Part shown: piece by piece, positions 1 to 8,308 of the stretch
Layout: the number at the start of each line of letters is the position of its first letter
Position numbering within the stretch: position 1 is the stretch's first letter
From: Rhodocyclaceae bacterium
GTDB lineage: Bacteria > Pseudomonadota > Gammaproteobacteria > Burkholderiales > Rhodocyclaceae
Direction of reading: 5' to 3'
Length of the DNA: 64,000 nt
Assembly (NCBI GenBank): GCA_028713915.1
Contig: JAQTNK010000004.1
Location: 62,501-126,500 of the forward strand
Translations under genes and position numbers: made by a program
The notes under the pieces: model-generated
What the model was told of the DNA's origin: nothing
What the model saw: only the letters and a program-made list of their open reading frames with translations
The model's database searches: none

Positions 1-1848
1 CGCATCGTTTCGATCTATGGCCACTTGCGCTTTCCGGGTACCTATCCCTATGAGGAAGGCATGTCCGTGCAGCGCCTGCTGCAAGCGGCGGCAGACGATC
101 GTCCAAGGGCCGACCTGGATCAAGCCCTCCTCGTGCGCCAGAATTCCGTAACGCGCGCCATCACGACGCAACTGATCAATGCGACGCTCAAGGAACAGCT
201 GGCATACAAGCTGCAGCCGGGCGACGAACTGTATGTCTTCAACCTTGACGATGACGTCGCCCTCGTCGCCAATGCAAACGGTCCGGCATCTGATTCGCAG
301 AATGCGCCGAACGCCCAAGCTTCCCAAAACGGCCAGTATTCACAGAGTGGCCAATCCTCGCAGAATGCGCAAAACGGCCAGTATTCACAGAATGGCCAGT
401 ACTCGCAGAATGCGCAAAATGGCCAATATCCACAGAACGGCCAGTACTCACCGAATGCGCAAAATGGCCAGTATTCACAAAATGGCCAGTTCATACCGAA
501 CGCGCAAATTGGTCAGTATTCGCAGAATGGCCAATACTCGCCGAATGCGCAATACGGCCAGTATTCGCAGAACGGGGCACCAGCGTCAACATCGCCAGCT
601 TTTGGAATGCCTCCCGCCGGTAACGGGATCCAGGACACGGGAAGGCCCGCCGCTGCAACGGGATCCGGAGCAAACGCCAATCAGCCCACAGTGGTCGACG
701 TCATTTCGCGGCAAACGTTGCTTCAGCCCGTTTTGCAACGTCTGCGGCAGCAGGCGCGCAGCGGGGAGCCCGCGGCCATCGTCTCGATTTCCGGGCCGGT
801 CGTCGCGCCTGGCGACTATCCGCTGACAAAGAACATGAAAGTCAGCGACCTGGTTGCCCTGGCGGGGAAATTCCGCGAAAGCGCTTACGTCATCGAATGC
901 GAGCTGTCGCGTGTCGAGTTGCAAGGCGGCAAGTTCCGCGAAATCACCCATCGATCGGTTGATTTGGCCTCCATCATCAAGGGCGACGAGAGCAAGGACA
1001 TTGCGCTGCGTCCATACGACAACCTGGTGATTCGCCCGATCCCCGGATGGGAAGAAACCGTGAAGGTTGAAATTGCCGGCAAGGTGCGTTTCCCCGGGAC
1101 TTACGTCATCAAGCGTGAGGAAAAACTGTCCCAGCTGGTTGGCCGTGCCGGCGGCTTCTTGCCGGATGCTGAGCCGGATGCCGCGGTGCTTACGCGGGTC
1201 AATTTGAGAGCCAAGGAAGCCGAAGCCAACGCGACGCTGCTGCAGCGAATCGACAGCGAAATTGCTGCCCAGTCCCTGCAATCGGCGAATTCCTCGGCAA
1301 CCTTGGCGGCTGCAGGTCTCGCGGGCAGGCAGGGTACTAATGAAGCAGGCATGCTTGACTTCCTGGCCAAGCGGATTCGCATGATCAAGCCGGTGGGGCG
1401 CTTGTCGGTAGACTTGCCGCGTATTCTCGAAGAAACGGTGGCCGGCGGGTCCAGCTCGCAGGACGTTACCCTGGAGGACGGGGATCGGCTTGTCATACCG
1501 GCCAAGCAGGAATCGGTGACCATCCTGGGTGAAGTGAATTATCCGAACTCGGTCCGGTTCGACGCGCACATGTCGCTGCGCGACTACCTGAGAAATGCCG
1601 GCGGCCTTTCCCAGACCGCCGACGAGGACTCGGTCTACGTCGTTCGCGCCAACGGCAGCGTGGAGGGCAAGCGAAGCATGGGCTGGATTGCCAGCGTCAC
1701 GCCGGACATTCATCCGGGCGACACCATCGTCGTGCCGATGGACGTGAAACAGGTGGCGCCGGTGGCAATGTGGTCGAGCGTCAGCCAGATCTTCTCCAAC
1801 ATGGCGATCGGCCTGGCTTCGATGAAGACTATCGGGGTGATCAAGTGA
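1..1848 (+). CDS. Polysaccharide export protein with several SLBB domains (5' end missing)
   Basis: The reading frame is open from the first base of the window, so the true start lies upstream. The product looks like an exopolysaccharide/capsule export protein. Soluble ligand-binding beta-grasp (SLBB) units of the type 'G.VRFPGTY...' recur: one at the extreme N-terminus, one near base 775 (ISGPVVAPGDYPL), one near 1070 (IAGKVRFPGTY) and one near 1515 (ILGEVNYPNSV). Between the first two lies a Gln/Asn/Ser/Tyr-rich tandem repeat. The C-terminus ends in a hydrophobic stretch. The next gene starts on the last base of the stop codon, so it is translationally coupled to the Wzz gene. Wza-type proteins carry fewer SLBB units, so I leave the symbol blank. 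Confidence 0.85.
   Translation, partial: RIVSIYGHLRFPGTYPYEEGMSVQRLLQAAADDRPRADLDQALLVRQNSVTRAITTQLINATLKEQLAYKLQPGDELYVFNLDDDVALVANANGPASDSQNAPNAQASQNGQYSQSGQSSQNAQNGQYSQNGQYSQNAQNGQYPQNGQYSPNAQNGQYSQNGQFIPNAQIGQYSQNGQYSPNAQYGQYSQNGAPASTSPAFGMPPAGNGIQDTGRPAAATGSGANANQPTVVDVISRQTLLQPVLQRLRQQARSGEPAAIVSISGPVVAPGDYPLTKNMKVSDLVALAGKFRESAYVIECELSRVELQGGKFREITHRSVDLASIIKGDESKDIALRPYDNLVIRPIPGWEETVKVEIAGKVRFPGTYVIKREEKLSQLVGRAGGFLPDAEPDAAVLTRVNLRAKEAEANATLLQRIDSEIAAQSLQSANSSATLAAAGLAGRQGTNEAGMLDFLAKRIRMIKPVGRLSVDLPRILEETVAGGSSSQDVTLEDGDRLVIPAKQESVTILGEVNYPNSVRFDAHMSLRDYLRNAGGLSQTADEDSVYVVRANGSVEGKRSMGWIASVTPDIHPGDTIVVPMDVKQVAPVAMWSSVSQIFSNMAIGLASMKTIGVIK
364..588 (+). repeat. Five tandem 45-bp repeats coding for NAQNGQYSQNGQYSQ-like units
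   Basis: Five in-phase 15-codon units follow each other, each beginning NAQ and containing one or two NGQYSQ/NGQYSP hexads. The last unit decays into NGAPAS. A shorter degenerate stretch of similar composition precedes them from about base 298. Units differ by point changes only, with no frame break. The result is a polar low-complexity linker between SLBB domains. Confidence 0.9.
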
Positions 1849-2768
1849 TGGAACAGGATCGCACACCGCCTGATCTCGACGACGACGAAATCGACCTGAT
1901 TGTACTCTTCACCGTTCTCTGGAGGGAACGTCGCTTCATTGTCGCATTCAGCTTAGGCGTCGCTTTCGTCGCGGCGGCTTTCAGCTTCATTCCGACGCCC
2001 ATGTTCAAAGCGGAAGTGGTGACGCAAATCAAGGGAAGCCATGCCGGCGCGGGGATGTCCGCTTTGGCTGGTCTTGCCAGCGCCGCGGGAGTACTCCCAG
2101 CAGGTGCGGGGGGCGATGAGACGCTGGTGGCCAATACGGGTACGCTGCAGTCAAAGGAGTTGATGCGTGACTTTGTTCGCAGCCAAAAAATCGAGGCGGC
2201 CTTGTTGAACGAAGACGGGTTTTCGTTAAGCAAGTTTCTGGGGCTCAGTGACGAGGCGCCTGATTCCGCAAAGCGGCTGGAACTGGCGCGTGAAGTCTTT
2301 GAGAAAAGCGTGATGAGCATCGAAGCCGACAAGAAGTCGGGACTCACCACGATCACCATCAAATGGAAAGACCCCAAGGTCGCCGCCGACTGGGCGAACG
2401 GGTTCATCGTGATGGCCAACAACGAAGTCCGCGGCGTGTCGATCGATCGCGCCCGGAAGAATCTCGAGAGCTTGCACGCGGAGTTGCCCAAGACTGCGGC
2501 GGTGGAAGTGCAGCAGGCGATCTACAACGTGATCGAGGATCAGGTCAAGACCATCATGATGGCGACGACGCAACCCGAATTCGCCTTTCAGGTCATCGAT
2601 CCGGCTGCGGCGCCCGTACGGCGTTATTGGCCGAAGCGTGGCCTCATCGTGATTCTTGCGACGTTGGTGGCGGGCATGATTTCCGTCGGCGTGGTTCTGG
2701 TGCGCGCGCGCCACTTCCCGACCAAACCGTGGCCCTTCAAATTCCTGAACAGCACGCCCGGAGCGTAG
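1848..2768 (+). CDS. Wzz-type polysaccharide chain-length determinant protein
   Basis: A 306-residue inner-membrane protein. An acidic N-terminus (DLDDDEIDLIVLFTVLW) leads into a first membrane segment around residues 25-45, a periplasmic domain, and a second membrane segment near residues 270-290 preceded by the family's Pro-rich approach (IDPAAAPVRRYWPKR). This is the classic Wzz/chain-length-determinant layout, which sets the length of polymers made by the Wzy pathway. I chose the ATG that overlaps the TGA of the SLBB gene by one base. An in-frame GTG further upstream lies inside that gene. It probably works with the SLBB protein as the export and length-control pair. Confidence 0.85.
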   Translation: MEQDRTPPDLDDDEIDLIVLFTVLWRERRFIVAFSLGVAFVAAAFSFIPTPMFKAEVVTQIKGSHAGAGMSALAGLASAAGVLPAGAGGDETLVANTGTLQSKELMRDFVRSQKIEAALLNEDGFSLSKFLGLSDEAPDSAKRLELAREVFEKSVMSIEADKKSGLTTITIKWKDPKVAADWANGFIVMANNEVRGVSIDRARKNLESLHAELPKTAAVEVQQAIYNVIEDQVKTIMMATTQPEFAFQVIDPAAAPVRRYWPKRGLIVILATLVAGMISVGVVLVRARHFPTKPWPFKFLNSTPGA

Positions 2769-2831
2769 ACGTTTGGTCCGCCACGTGAGAATCGTCGGCC
2801 TGGCGGCCTAGCCAACTTGGGCCGCTCCCCT

Positions 2832-3518
2832 ATGCGCCAGACGCCGGCGATCCTCGCCATCGTGCTTTGCCTGCTGGCCGCGGCGGTAGTGAGCGGCTGT
2901 GCCAGTGAATCGGCGGCCATCGGCAAGACCGTCGGCATGCTGGTGTCAAGTTCCGATCCGACGGCACAAGCGACGCTTCGTCCCGATTATCGGTATCTGC
3001 GCGCCACCGTCGATGGTCGCACCGTGTTGCTCGTCCTCGGCTATGTCGAACCCCATCCGGGGGGCAACATCGACGTTTGGTACAGCGCGGAACACGAGGT
3101 CATCAAGCTTCAGCACGGCCACATCATCGCGACCGCAGGACTTGCGACGGACTGGCGAGAAGTGCGTTTTGTCGCGCCGCCGGACTGGCACGCGATGGCG
3201 GCGCAACAAACCACGACCTACACGCGCGAGCGCGATGAGATGCCCGGCTATCACTTCGGCATACGCGAAGTGGTCACCGCGCGGCCCATCGCCGCGCCCG
3301 GCACCACGCTCATCAAGGCTATCGACCCAGCATCGCTGCGCTGGATCGAGGAATCAGCGCAGTCTCAGACGCCCAACGCCGTTCCGCTGCCGCCTGCGCG
3401 CTTCGCGTTCGATCCACGGGCAGACAACGAGACGGTGATCTATTCCGAGCAGTGCCTGTCTCCTTCGCTTTGTCTCGCCCTTCAGTCCTGGCCAGTCGTG
3501 GCTAATTCGGGGCAATGA
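2832..3518 (+). CDS. yjbF: YjbF/GfcB-family lipoprotein
   Basis: A 228-residue predicted outer-membrane lipoprotein. The N-terminus is a type II signal peptide with lipobox VVSGCAS, so the mature protein starts at Cys about residue 24. The body resembles the YjbF/GfcB family of group 4 capsule and yjbEFGH exopolysaccharide clusters (for example the LGYVEPHPGG.IDVWYSA segment). Its stop overlaps the ATG of the next, GfcC/YjbH-like gene, which matches the conserved yjbF-yjbG-yjbH order. Start chosen at ATG because the signal peptide then begins MRQTPAILAIV; a TTG lies 15 bases upstream. Confidence 0.75.
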   Translation: MRQTPAILAIVLCLLAAAVVSGCASESAAIGKTVGMLVSSSDPTAQATLRPDYRYLRATVDGRTVLLVLGYVEPHPGGNIDVWYSAEHEVIKLQHGHIIATAGLATDWREVRFVAPPDWHAMAAQQTTTYTRERDEMPGYHFGIREVVTARPIAAPGTTLIKAIDPASLRWIEESAQSQTPNAVPLPPARFAFDPRADNETVIYSEQCLSPSLCLALQSWPVVANSGQ

Positions 3519-6500
3519 ATTCCTTGTCGGTTGCTGACGAAGTTGCGCATCTTGTTAGCCGCTGGCTGGTCTGCTGCGGGCTTGCGACTTATGGGCTGAT
3601 TGCGCTTCCAGCGTTCGCTGAGGGCGGAGTTGCCGGCGCCACGCAGGCGGTCGACGCTGTGCGATCGATCCGCAGCGGCGAACGGCTGAGCGACTGGATG
3701 CTGTGCCAGCCAACGGCGCCCGCGCCGTACTGGCCGGGGCTCAGCTGGCTGGTGCCGAAGCAACAGGATGCGCAATACGCGCTCAGGGAGCTGCTCCTTC
3801 TTGAGCTTGTTTCTTCGACCCAACTGGCCGTGCCGACAGACGTTCGCGAGCGGTTTGCGTCGTGGCTCAAGGCGATGCCGGTCACCGGGCGCGTGCCTGT
3901 CGAACTTGCCGACCCGCGCTGGCTTCAGGCACATCCGGAATTCGATCCCCTCTTGAGCCGCGACCAGACGCTGCGGCTGCCGCTGCCGCCCAGGACGGTC
4001 AGCGTGATCACGGAGACGGGGCAGCGTTGCGTGGTGCCCCACCAGTCGGGAAGCGAAGCCATGGCTTACCTGCGCGCCTGCGTTCCGCAGGCGGCAAATG
4101 ACATTGACATGACATGGATCGTTCAGCCCGACGGACGGGTATTCCGCTATGGCGTTGCCGCTTGGAACGCTGAGGCACAGGTGGAGCCCGCGCCCGGCGC
4201 ATGGCTCTGGGCGCCGGCCAGGAGTTCGCGCTGGCCCGACCATTTTTCGGAGCGCCTGGCACACTTTCTGGCAACGCAAGGGCCTGCGGCCGACCCTGAC
4301 CGCTCGGCGAATGTTTCGGCTTCATCGGTGCTGCCGCGTCTCGAACTGTCGGGCGCCGTGGTGGCGGATGCACCGGCGCGCGATGCGACGATCAGCGCCA
4401 GCGACTGGGGCGAGATCGGCCTCTTGCAGACGCCGACGTCGCGCATGGCTGCCGCCGGCGACATGCGTTTCCATTACAGCCGCGTCTATCCCTATGGGCG
4501 CGCGACGGTCATGTTTCAGCCTCTCGACTGGCTGGAGGCGGGCTTTCGCTACACGAACATCAGCAACCGGCTCTATGGTCCGGATATCGCCGGCGGCCAG
4601 GCGTACAAGGACAAGAGCGTCGACTTCAAGCTGAGGCTCGCCGGCGAAAGCGCCAAGACGCCCGAAGTCGCGCTCGGCGTCATCGACATCGGCGGTACGG
4701 GCCTGTTTTCCAGCGAATACCTGGTCGCCAACAAGCGCTATCGGGATCTCGACTTGAGCGCCGGCATCGCCTGGGGCTATCTCGCCGGGCGGGGCAATAT
4801 CCGCAATCCGTTGTCGCTGCTGAGCAGCGGATTCGATGTTCGCAGCAATTCGGTCGGCTCCGGCGGCACGCTCAGTACCGGCGCCTTCTTTCACGGATCG
4901 GCGTCCTTGTTCGGCGGATTGCAGTACCAGACGCCCTGGGAAGGGCTGGTCGCCAAGATCGAATACGACGGCAACAACTATCAGCACGAGCCGCAGGGCA
5001 ACAACCAGACAGCGACCTCGCCGATCAACTTTGGCCTGACCTACCGCTATTCCCCGTCGATCGATTTCACGGCCGGCATCGAGCGCGGCAATACCGCGAT
5101 GATCGGCTTCACGCTCCACGGCGCCTTGAACAAGGTCGCCATGCCCAAGCTGCTCGATCCCGTCCGCCTGCCGATCGCGCCGACGGCGCCGCAAGGCGAA
5201 CCGGCATGGTCGAATACGGTGGCGGAACTGAAGGCCCAGACGCAATGGCAGGTGGTCCAGATCGTGCGGCACGGCAGCGACATGCAGGTCGTGTTCGACA
5301 ACCCGGCGGGCATCTACTGGCAGGAGCGCATCGAGCGCGCGATCATCGTCCTCCACCGCGATGCGCCGGCGTCGATCACCCGTTTCGTGCTGCTGTTCCG
5401 CGAACGCGGCATGCCCATGAGCGAGCGCATCGTCCAGCGCTACGAATGGCTTGCCGATCACGTGAATTATCGCGCCCCGGCAGAACGTCAGCCCAGCGTT
5501 GTCGACGTGGCGCCGCGCCGGCGCGCGCCCGGCGAACTGCTATGGAAAACCGATGCGGCACCCTACAGCTTCGGCCTGGCGCCGAGCTTCCAGCAGACGG
5601 TGGGCGGGCCGAACGGCTTCATCCTTTACCAACTGGGCGCGTCCGGCATCGGCGAGGTCGACCTCGGCAACAGCACGTGGATCGAGGGCAAGGTCACCTA
5701 CCGGCTGGCCGACAACTATGAGAAGTACACCTACGATGCGCCCAGCGCATTGCCGCGCGTGCGCACGTACTTGCGGCAATATCAGACGACCGCGGCGACG
5801 ACCTTGCCGAATCTCCAGATCACCCATGTCGGGCAGCTGAGCGAAACCCAGTACTACAGCGCCTACGCCGGCTATCTCGAAGAGATGTTCGCCGGCGTCG
5901 GCGGCGAATGGCTTTACCGGCCCTGGCACAGCCCGTTCGCCTTCGGCGTCGACCTCAACCACGTGGCGCAGCGCGATTTCCGCCAGAACTTCGATCTGCA
6001 GAATGCCGGCGCCCAAACGGGCTATACGGTCAACACGGGTCATGCGACGCTCTACTGGGACACCGGCTGGAAGTCGACGCACATCAACCTCAGCGCCGGC
6101 CAGTACCTTGCCGGGGATCGCGGCGTCACCGTCGATGTCAGCCGCACCTTCGACAACGGCGTCGCCGTCGGCGCGTATGCCACCAAGACCAACGTCTCGG
6201 CGGCAACCTTCGGCGAGGGCAGCTTCGACAAGGGCATCTACGTATCGATTCCCTTCGACGCGATCCTGCCCTTCTCCAGTCCGTCCGTCGGCCACTTCAA
6301 CTGGTCGCCGCTGACGCGAGACGGCGGCGCGCGGCTGGATCGCGCCGCGCCGCTGTATGCGCTGACGGGCGCGCGCGACCGGCAGTTGCTGCGCTATCGG
6401 GCCACCAATTCGAACTCCAGCAGCATTCAGGAAGAAAGCAGCTGGCTGCCGGAGCCGGAGCGTTCGCCGCTGGGCGACGTCCTGAAATCGTCGGGGACGC

Positions 6501-7132
6501 TGGGACGCGAACTGCTTTCCGGAAACTACAGCGACACCTTGATCAGCAGCGCGCTGCTGGTCGCCGGCTCGGCTGTGCTCGACAATCGTGTCGACCGATG
6601 GGCGCAGCGACATGCCCATGGCCGCTGGAATACGCTCGGCAGCATGGCCAGCAACATCCCGATCGTGCTCGGCGCCGGCACCGGCTTGCTGTGGATGGGG
6701 CTTGGCGACCCGATCGCCTCGGAAACGGCGTGGACCAGCATCAAGTCCGTCGGCCTCTCGCTCGTCGGCGGCGAGCTTGTCAAGACCATCGTCGGCCGCG
6801 CTCGGCCGGACGCGAATCTCGGCACGCACAGCTTTTCGCCGGGCAGCACGGCGTCGACGAACTCCAGCTTTCCGTCCCTGCATATGGCGGTGGCCTTCGC
6901 GACCGTCACTCCCTTTGCCGAACGGTACGATGCGCCCTGGCTGTACGGCGTGGCGGCCGCGACCGCTTTTGGCCGCATCCAGCAACGCCAGCATTTCGTG
7001 TCGGATACGGTGGCCGGCAGCTTGTTGGGCTACGTCATCGGTTCGGCGTTGAGCGAAGAGCAGCGCCACCGCGGCCGTCCGCAATTGAGCATCGGCGAGG
7101 ACAAGTCGATCCGCGCCAGTTGGCAGTTCTGA
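3515..7132 (+). CDS. Giant GfcC-like / YjbH (GfcD)-like / PAP2 phosphatase fusion
   Basis: A single uninterrupted 1205-codon frame with three parts. Residues about 35-265 resemble GfcC/YjbG, ending in a segment like PAPGAWLWAPARSS and LAHFLATQGP. Residues about 300-980 are YjbH/GfcD-like, rich in alternating beta strands expected for an outer-membrane barrel (for example LEAGFRYTNISNRLYG, SAGQYLAGDRGVTVDVSR). Residues about 1000-1190 form a PAP2 domain with all three signature motifs: KTIVGRARP, FPSLHM and GRIQQRQHFVSD, including both His residues and the terminal Asp. A signal-like hydrophobic stretch is present at residues 15-35. The start overlaps the yjbF stop. GfcC and GfcD are known as separate capsule secretion proteins. 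The added phosphatase suggests action on a lipid-linked phosphate substrate, which is inference. Confidence 0.8.
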   Translation: MNSLSVADEVAHLVSRWLVCCGLATYGLIALPAFAEGGVAGATQAVDAVRSIRSGERLSDWMLCQPTAPAPYWPGLSWLVPKQQDAQYALRELLLLELVSSTQLAVPTDVRERFASWLKAMPVTGRVPVELADPRWLQAHPEFDPLLSRDQTLRLPLPPRTVSVITETGQRCVVPHQSGSEAMAYLRACVPQAANDIDMTWIVQPDGRVFRYGVAAWNAEAQVEPAPGAWLWAPARSSRWPDHFSERLAHFLATQGPAADPDRSANVSASSVLPRLELSGAVVADAPARDATISASDWGEIGLLQTPTSRMAAAGDMRFHYSRVYPYGRATVMFQPLDWLEAGFRYTNISNRLYGPDIAGGQAYKDKSVDFKLRLAGESAKTPEVALGVIDIGGTGLFSSEYLVANKRYRDLDLSAGIAWGYLAGRGNIRNPLSLLSSGFDVRSNSVGSGGTLSTGAFFHGSASLFGGLQYQTPWEGLVAKIEYDGNNYQHEPQGNNQTATSPINFGLTYRYSPSIDFTAGIERGNTAMIGFTLHGALNKVAMPKLLDPVRLPIAPTAPQGEPAWSNTVAELKAQTQWQVVQIVRHGSDMQVVFDNPAGIYWQERIERAIIVLHRDAPASITRFVLLFRERGMPMSERIVQRYEWLADHVNYRAPAERQPSVVDVAPRRRAPGELLWKTDAAPYSFGLAPSFQQTVGGPNGFILYQLGASGIGEVDLGNSTWIEGKVTYRLADNYEKYTYDAPSALPRVRTYLRQYQTTAATTLPNLQITHVGQLSETQYYSAYAGYLEEMFAGVGGEWLYRPWHSPFAFGVDLNHVAQRDFRQNFDLQNAGAQTGYTVNTGHATLYWDTGWKSTHINLSAGQYLAGDRGVTVDVSRTFDNGVAVGAYATKTNVSAATFGEGSFDKGIYVSIPFDAILPFSSPSVGHFNWSPLTRDGGARLDRAAPLYALTGARDRQLLRYRATNSNSSSIQEESSWLPEPERSPLGDVLKSSGTLGRELLSGNYSDTLISSALLVAGSAVLDNRVDRWAQRHAHGRWNTLGSMASNIPIVLGAGTGLLWMGLGDPIASETAWTSIKSVGLSLVGGELVKTIVGRARPDANLGTHSFSPGSTASTNSSFPSLHMAVAFATVTPFAERYDAPWLYGVAAATAFGRIQQRQHFVSDTVAGSLLGYVIGSALSEEQRHRGRPQLSIGEDKSIRASWQF

Positions 7133-7193
7133 TCAGATGGGATCCTTGCCGCTCGCGGCGCGAAGGATGGCGAGAAAAGGGGCGGGGCAGGTC

Positions 7194-7544
7194 ATGAAGG
7201 GACAAGGGCTATTGCAGCGGATCGGCTTTGCCTGGGCCGGCATCCGCTATGCCGTTCGCCACGAGAAGAGTTTTCGCACCCATCTGCTGGCGGTGGTCTT
7301 CGTCGCCGGCGCAATTTATTGGCTTCGCCCGCCCGGTGTTTGGCAAGCGATGTTGTGGATCGCCGTTGCGCTGGTGCTTGCCGCGGAATTATTCAACTCG
7401 GCACTCGAAGCGGTGCTCGATGCCCTTCATCCGGACGCAGCGGATTTTGTTCGCAATGCGAAGGATTGCGCCGCGGCGGCGGTGCTTGTATTAAGTCTCG
7501 CCGCGCTTGCGGTATTCGTGCTGATGCTCGTTTCGCTGCAATAA
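7194..7544 (+). CDS. dgkA: Diacylglycerol kinase DgkA
   Basis: A 116-residue integral membrane kinase that phosphorylates diacylglycerol to phosphatidic acid, recycling lipid from periplasmic glycan synthesis. Three membrane segments are visible, with the family core AELFNSALEAVLD and the later NAKDCAAAAV motif. Length fits the roughly 120-residue family when translation starts at the third in-frame ATG (MKGQGLLQRIGFAW). ATGs at 7137 and 7167 would add an unusual basic tail. It lies 61 bases after the PAP2-fusion gene, so the two lipid-phosphate enzymes may be co-transcribed. Confidence 0.88.
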   Translation: MKGQGLLQRIGFAWAGIRYAVRHEKSFRTHLLAVVFVAGAIYWLRPPGVWQAMLWIAVALVLAAELFNSALEAVLDALHPDAADFVRNAKDCAAAAVLVLSLAALAVFVLMLVSLQ

Positions 7545-7560
7545 AAGCGGTGCCGTTAAA

Positions 7561-7590
7561 ACAGCGGTGACTGGCGAGAGTCACCGCTGT
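7561..7590 (-). terminator. Intrinsic terminator for the H-NS family gene
   Basis: Perfect 11-bp inverted repeat (ACAGCGGTGAC / GTCACCGCTGT) with an 8-base loop. Read on the minus strand it is followed by TTTT, and it lies just past the stop of the H-NS family gene. On the plus strand there is no T tract, so it would terminate dgkA only weakly if at all. Confidence 0.7.
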
Positions 7591-7627
7591 CGGCAGCGCT
7601 TGTCACGACAAGTGGATAAGCGGCGCG

Positions 7628-7954
7628 TTATTTTACGGCGAGCATTTCGAGCGGCTTGCCGCTGGCCACCCAATCCTTGACCCATGCCGGCTGCCGGCCG
7701 CGTCCGCTCCAGGTCATTTCGTGATTTTCCGGAAATTGATACTTGATTCCGGCGGGCTTCCGCGACCCCGTTTTGCGCTGCTTCTTGGCGCTCTTGCCCA
7801 GCAATTCGTCGAGCGTATAGCCGCGCGCCTTGGCGAATTCCTCCAATTCGATTCGGGCCTTTTCCTTTTCGGATTCCTGGCGACGAACGAGTTCCGCGTC
7901 GATGTTGTTTTTAAGGTTATTGAGTTCGGTAATTGAAAGTTTTGCCAGATCCAT
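7628..7954 (-). CDS. H-NS family nucleoid-associated protein
   Basis: A 108-residue DNA-binding protein. Residues about 1-60 form the charged coiled-coil oligomerisation region (LNNLKNNIDAELVRRQESEKEKARIELEEF, broken here as LNNLKNNIDAEL then the charged helix). The C-terminus carries the H-NS DNA-binding core TWSGRGRQPAWV. The start is the ATG preceded by GGAGGA at good spacing; an upstream in-frame ATG would add 13 residues with no ribosome site. Such proteins silence AT-rich DNA, and this gene's own upstream region is the most AT-rich stretch nearby, so autoregulation is plausible. Confidence 0.92.
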   Translation of the reverse strand: MDLAKLSITELNNLKNNIDAELVRRQESEKEKARIELEEFAKARGYTLDELLGKSAKKQRKTGSRKPAGIKYQFPENHEMTWSGRGRQPAWVKDWVASGKPLEMLAVK

Positions 7955-8308
7955 TCGAATTGCTCCTCCGCGTAAGATTTTAAATGATACCAAGTTTCTT
8001 ATGCCTCGCGCGAAGGAGATTGCTTCCTGCGTTTTGAAACGGCGAGCGTCCGGTCGGCACTTCTATTCCTTAATAATTCCAAAAACAATTCGCGCTGCAA
8101 GCATTTCGCATTTTTGTATTTGCGCGGCATGAATGCTGCGCTAGGCCGTATGGCGGATTCCGCCGTATTTCTCCCGCCATGGCCGATCCCTAGGATTTAC
8201 CACAGGTCATGACGAGTGGCGGTTGGCGCCTCCACCGCGACTGTCTTGATCGGTGGCCGCCACGCGTTTGTTCGCGGCCGTTGACCGACGACGCGGGGAG
8301 TTACGGCC
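7955..8308. other. Divergent intergenic region, AT-rich on the H-NS side
   Basis: There is no supported gene in these 354 bases. The stretch 7960-8130 is clearly more AT-rich than the rest of the window and must hold the promoter of the minus-strand H-NS family gene (a TATCAT/TAAAAT region lies about 20-30 bases upstream of its start). The part 8140-8308 is GC-rich leader for the lipoprotein gene, with a small GGCGG-ATT-CCGCC hairpin near 8152. I see no convincing -35/-10 pair on the plus strand. Confidence 0.5.

Noticed and set aside
364-588. Possible CRISPR-like array
   Set aside because: The repeats are contiguous, in coding phase and without spacers, so this is a protein repeat.
120-673. 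Minus-strand frames with Trp/Phe/Cys-rich repeats in the first 700 bases
   Set aside because: They are the antisense reading of the NGQYSQ tandem repeat, have no ribosome site, and lie inside the SLBB gene.
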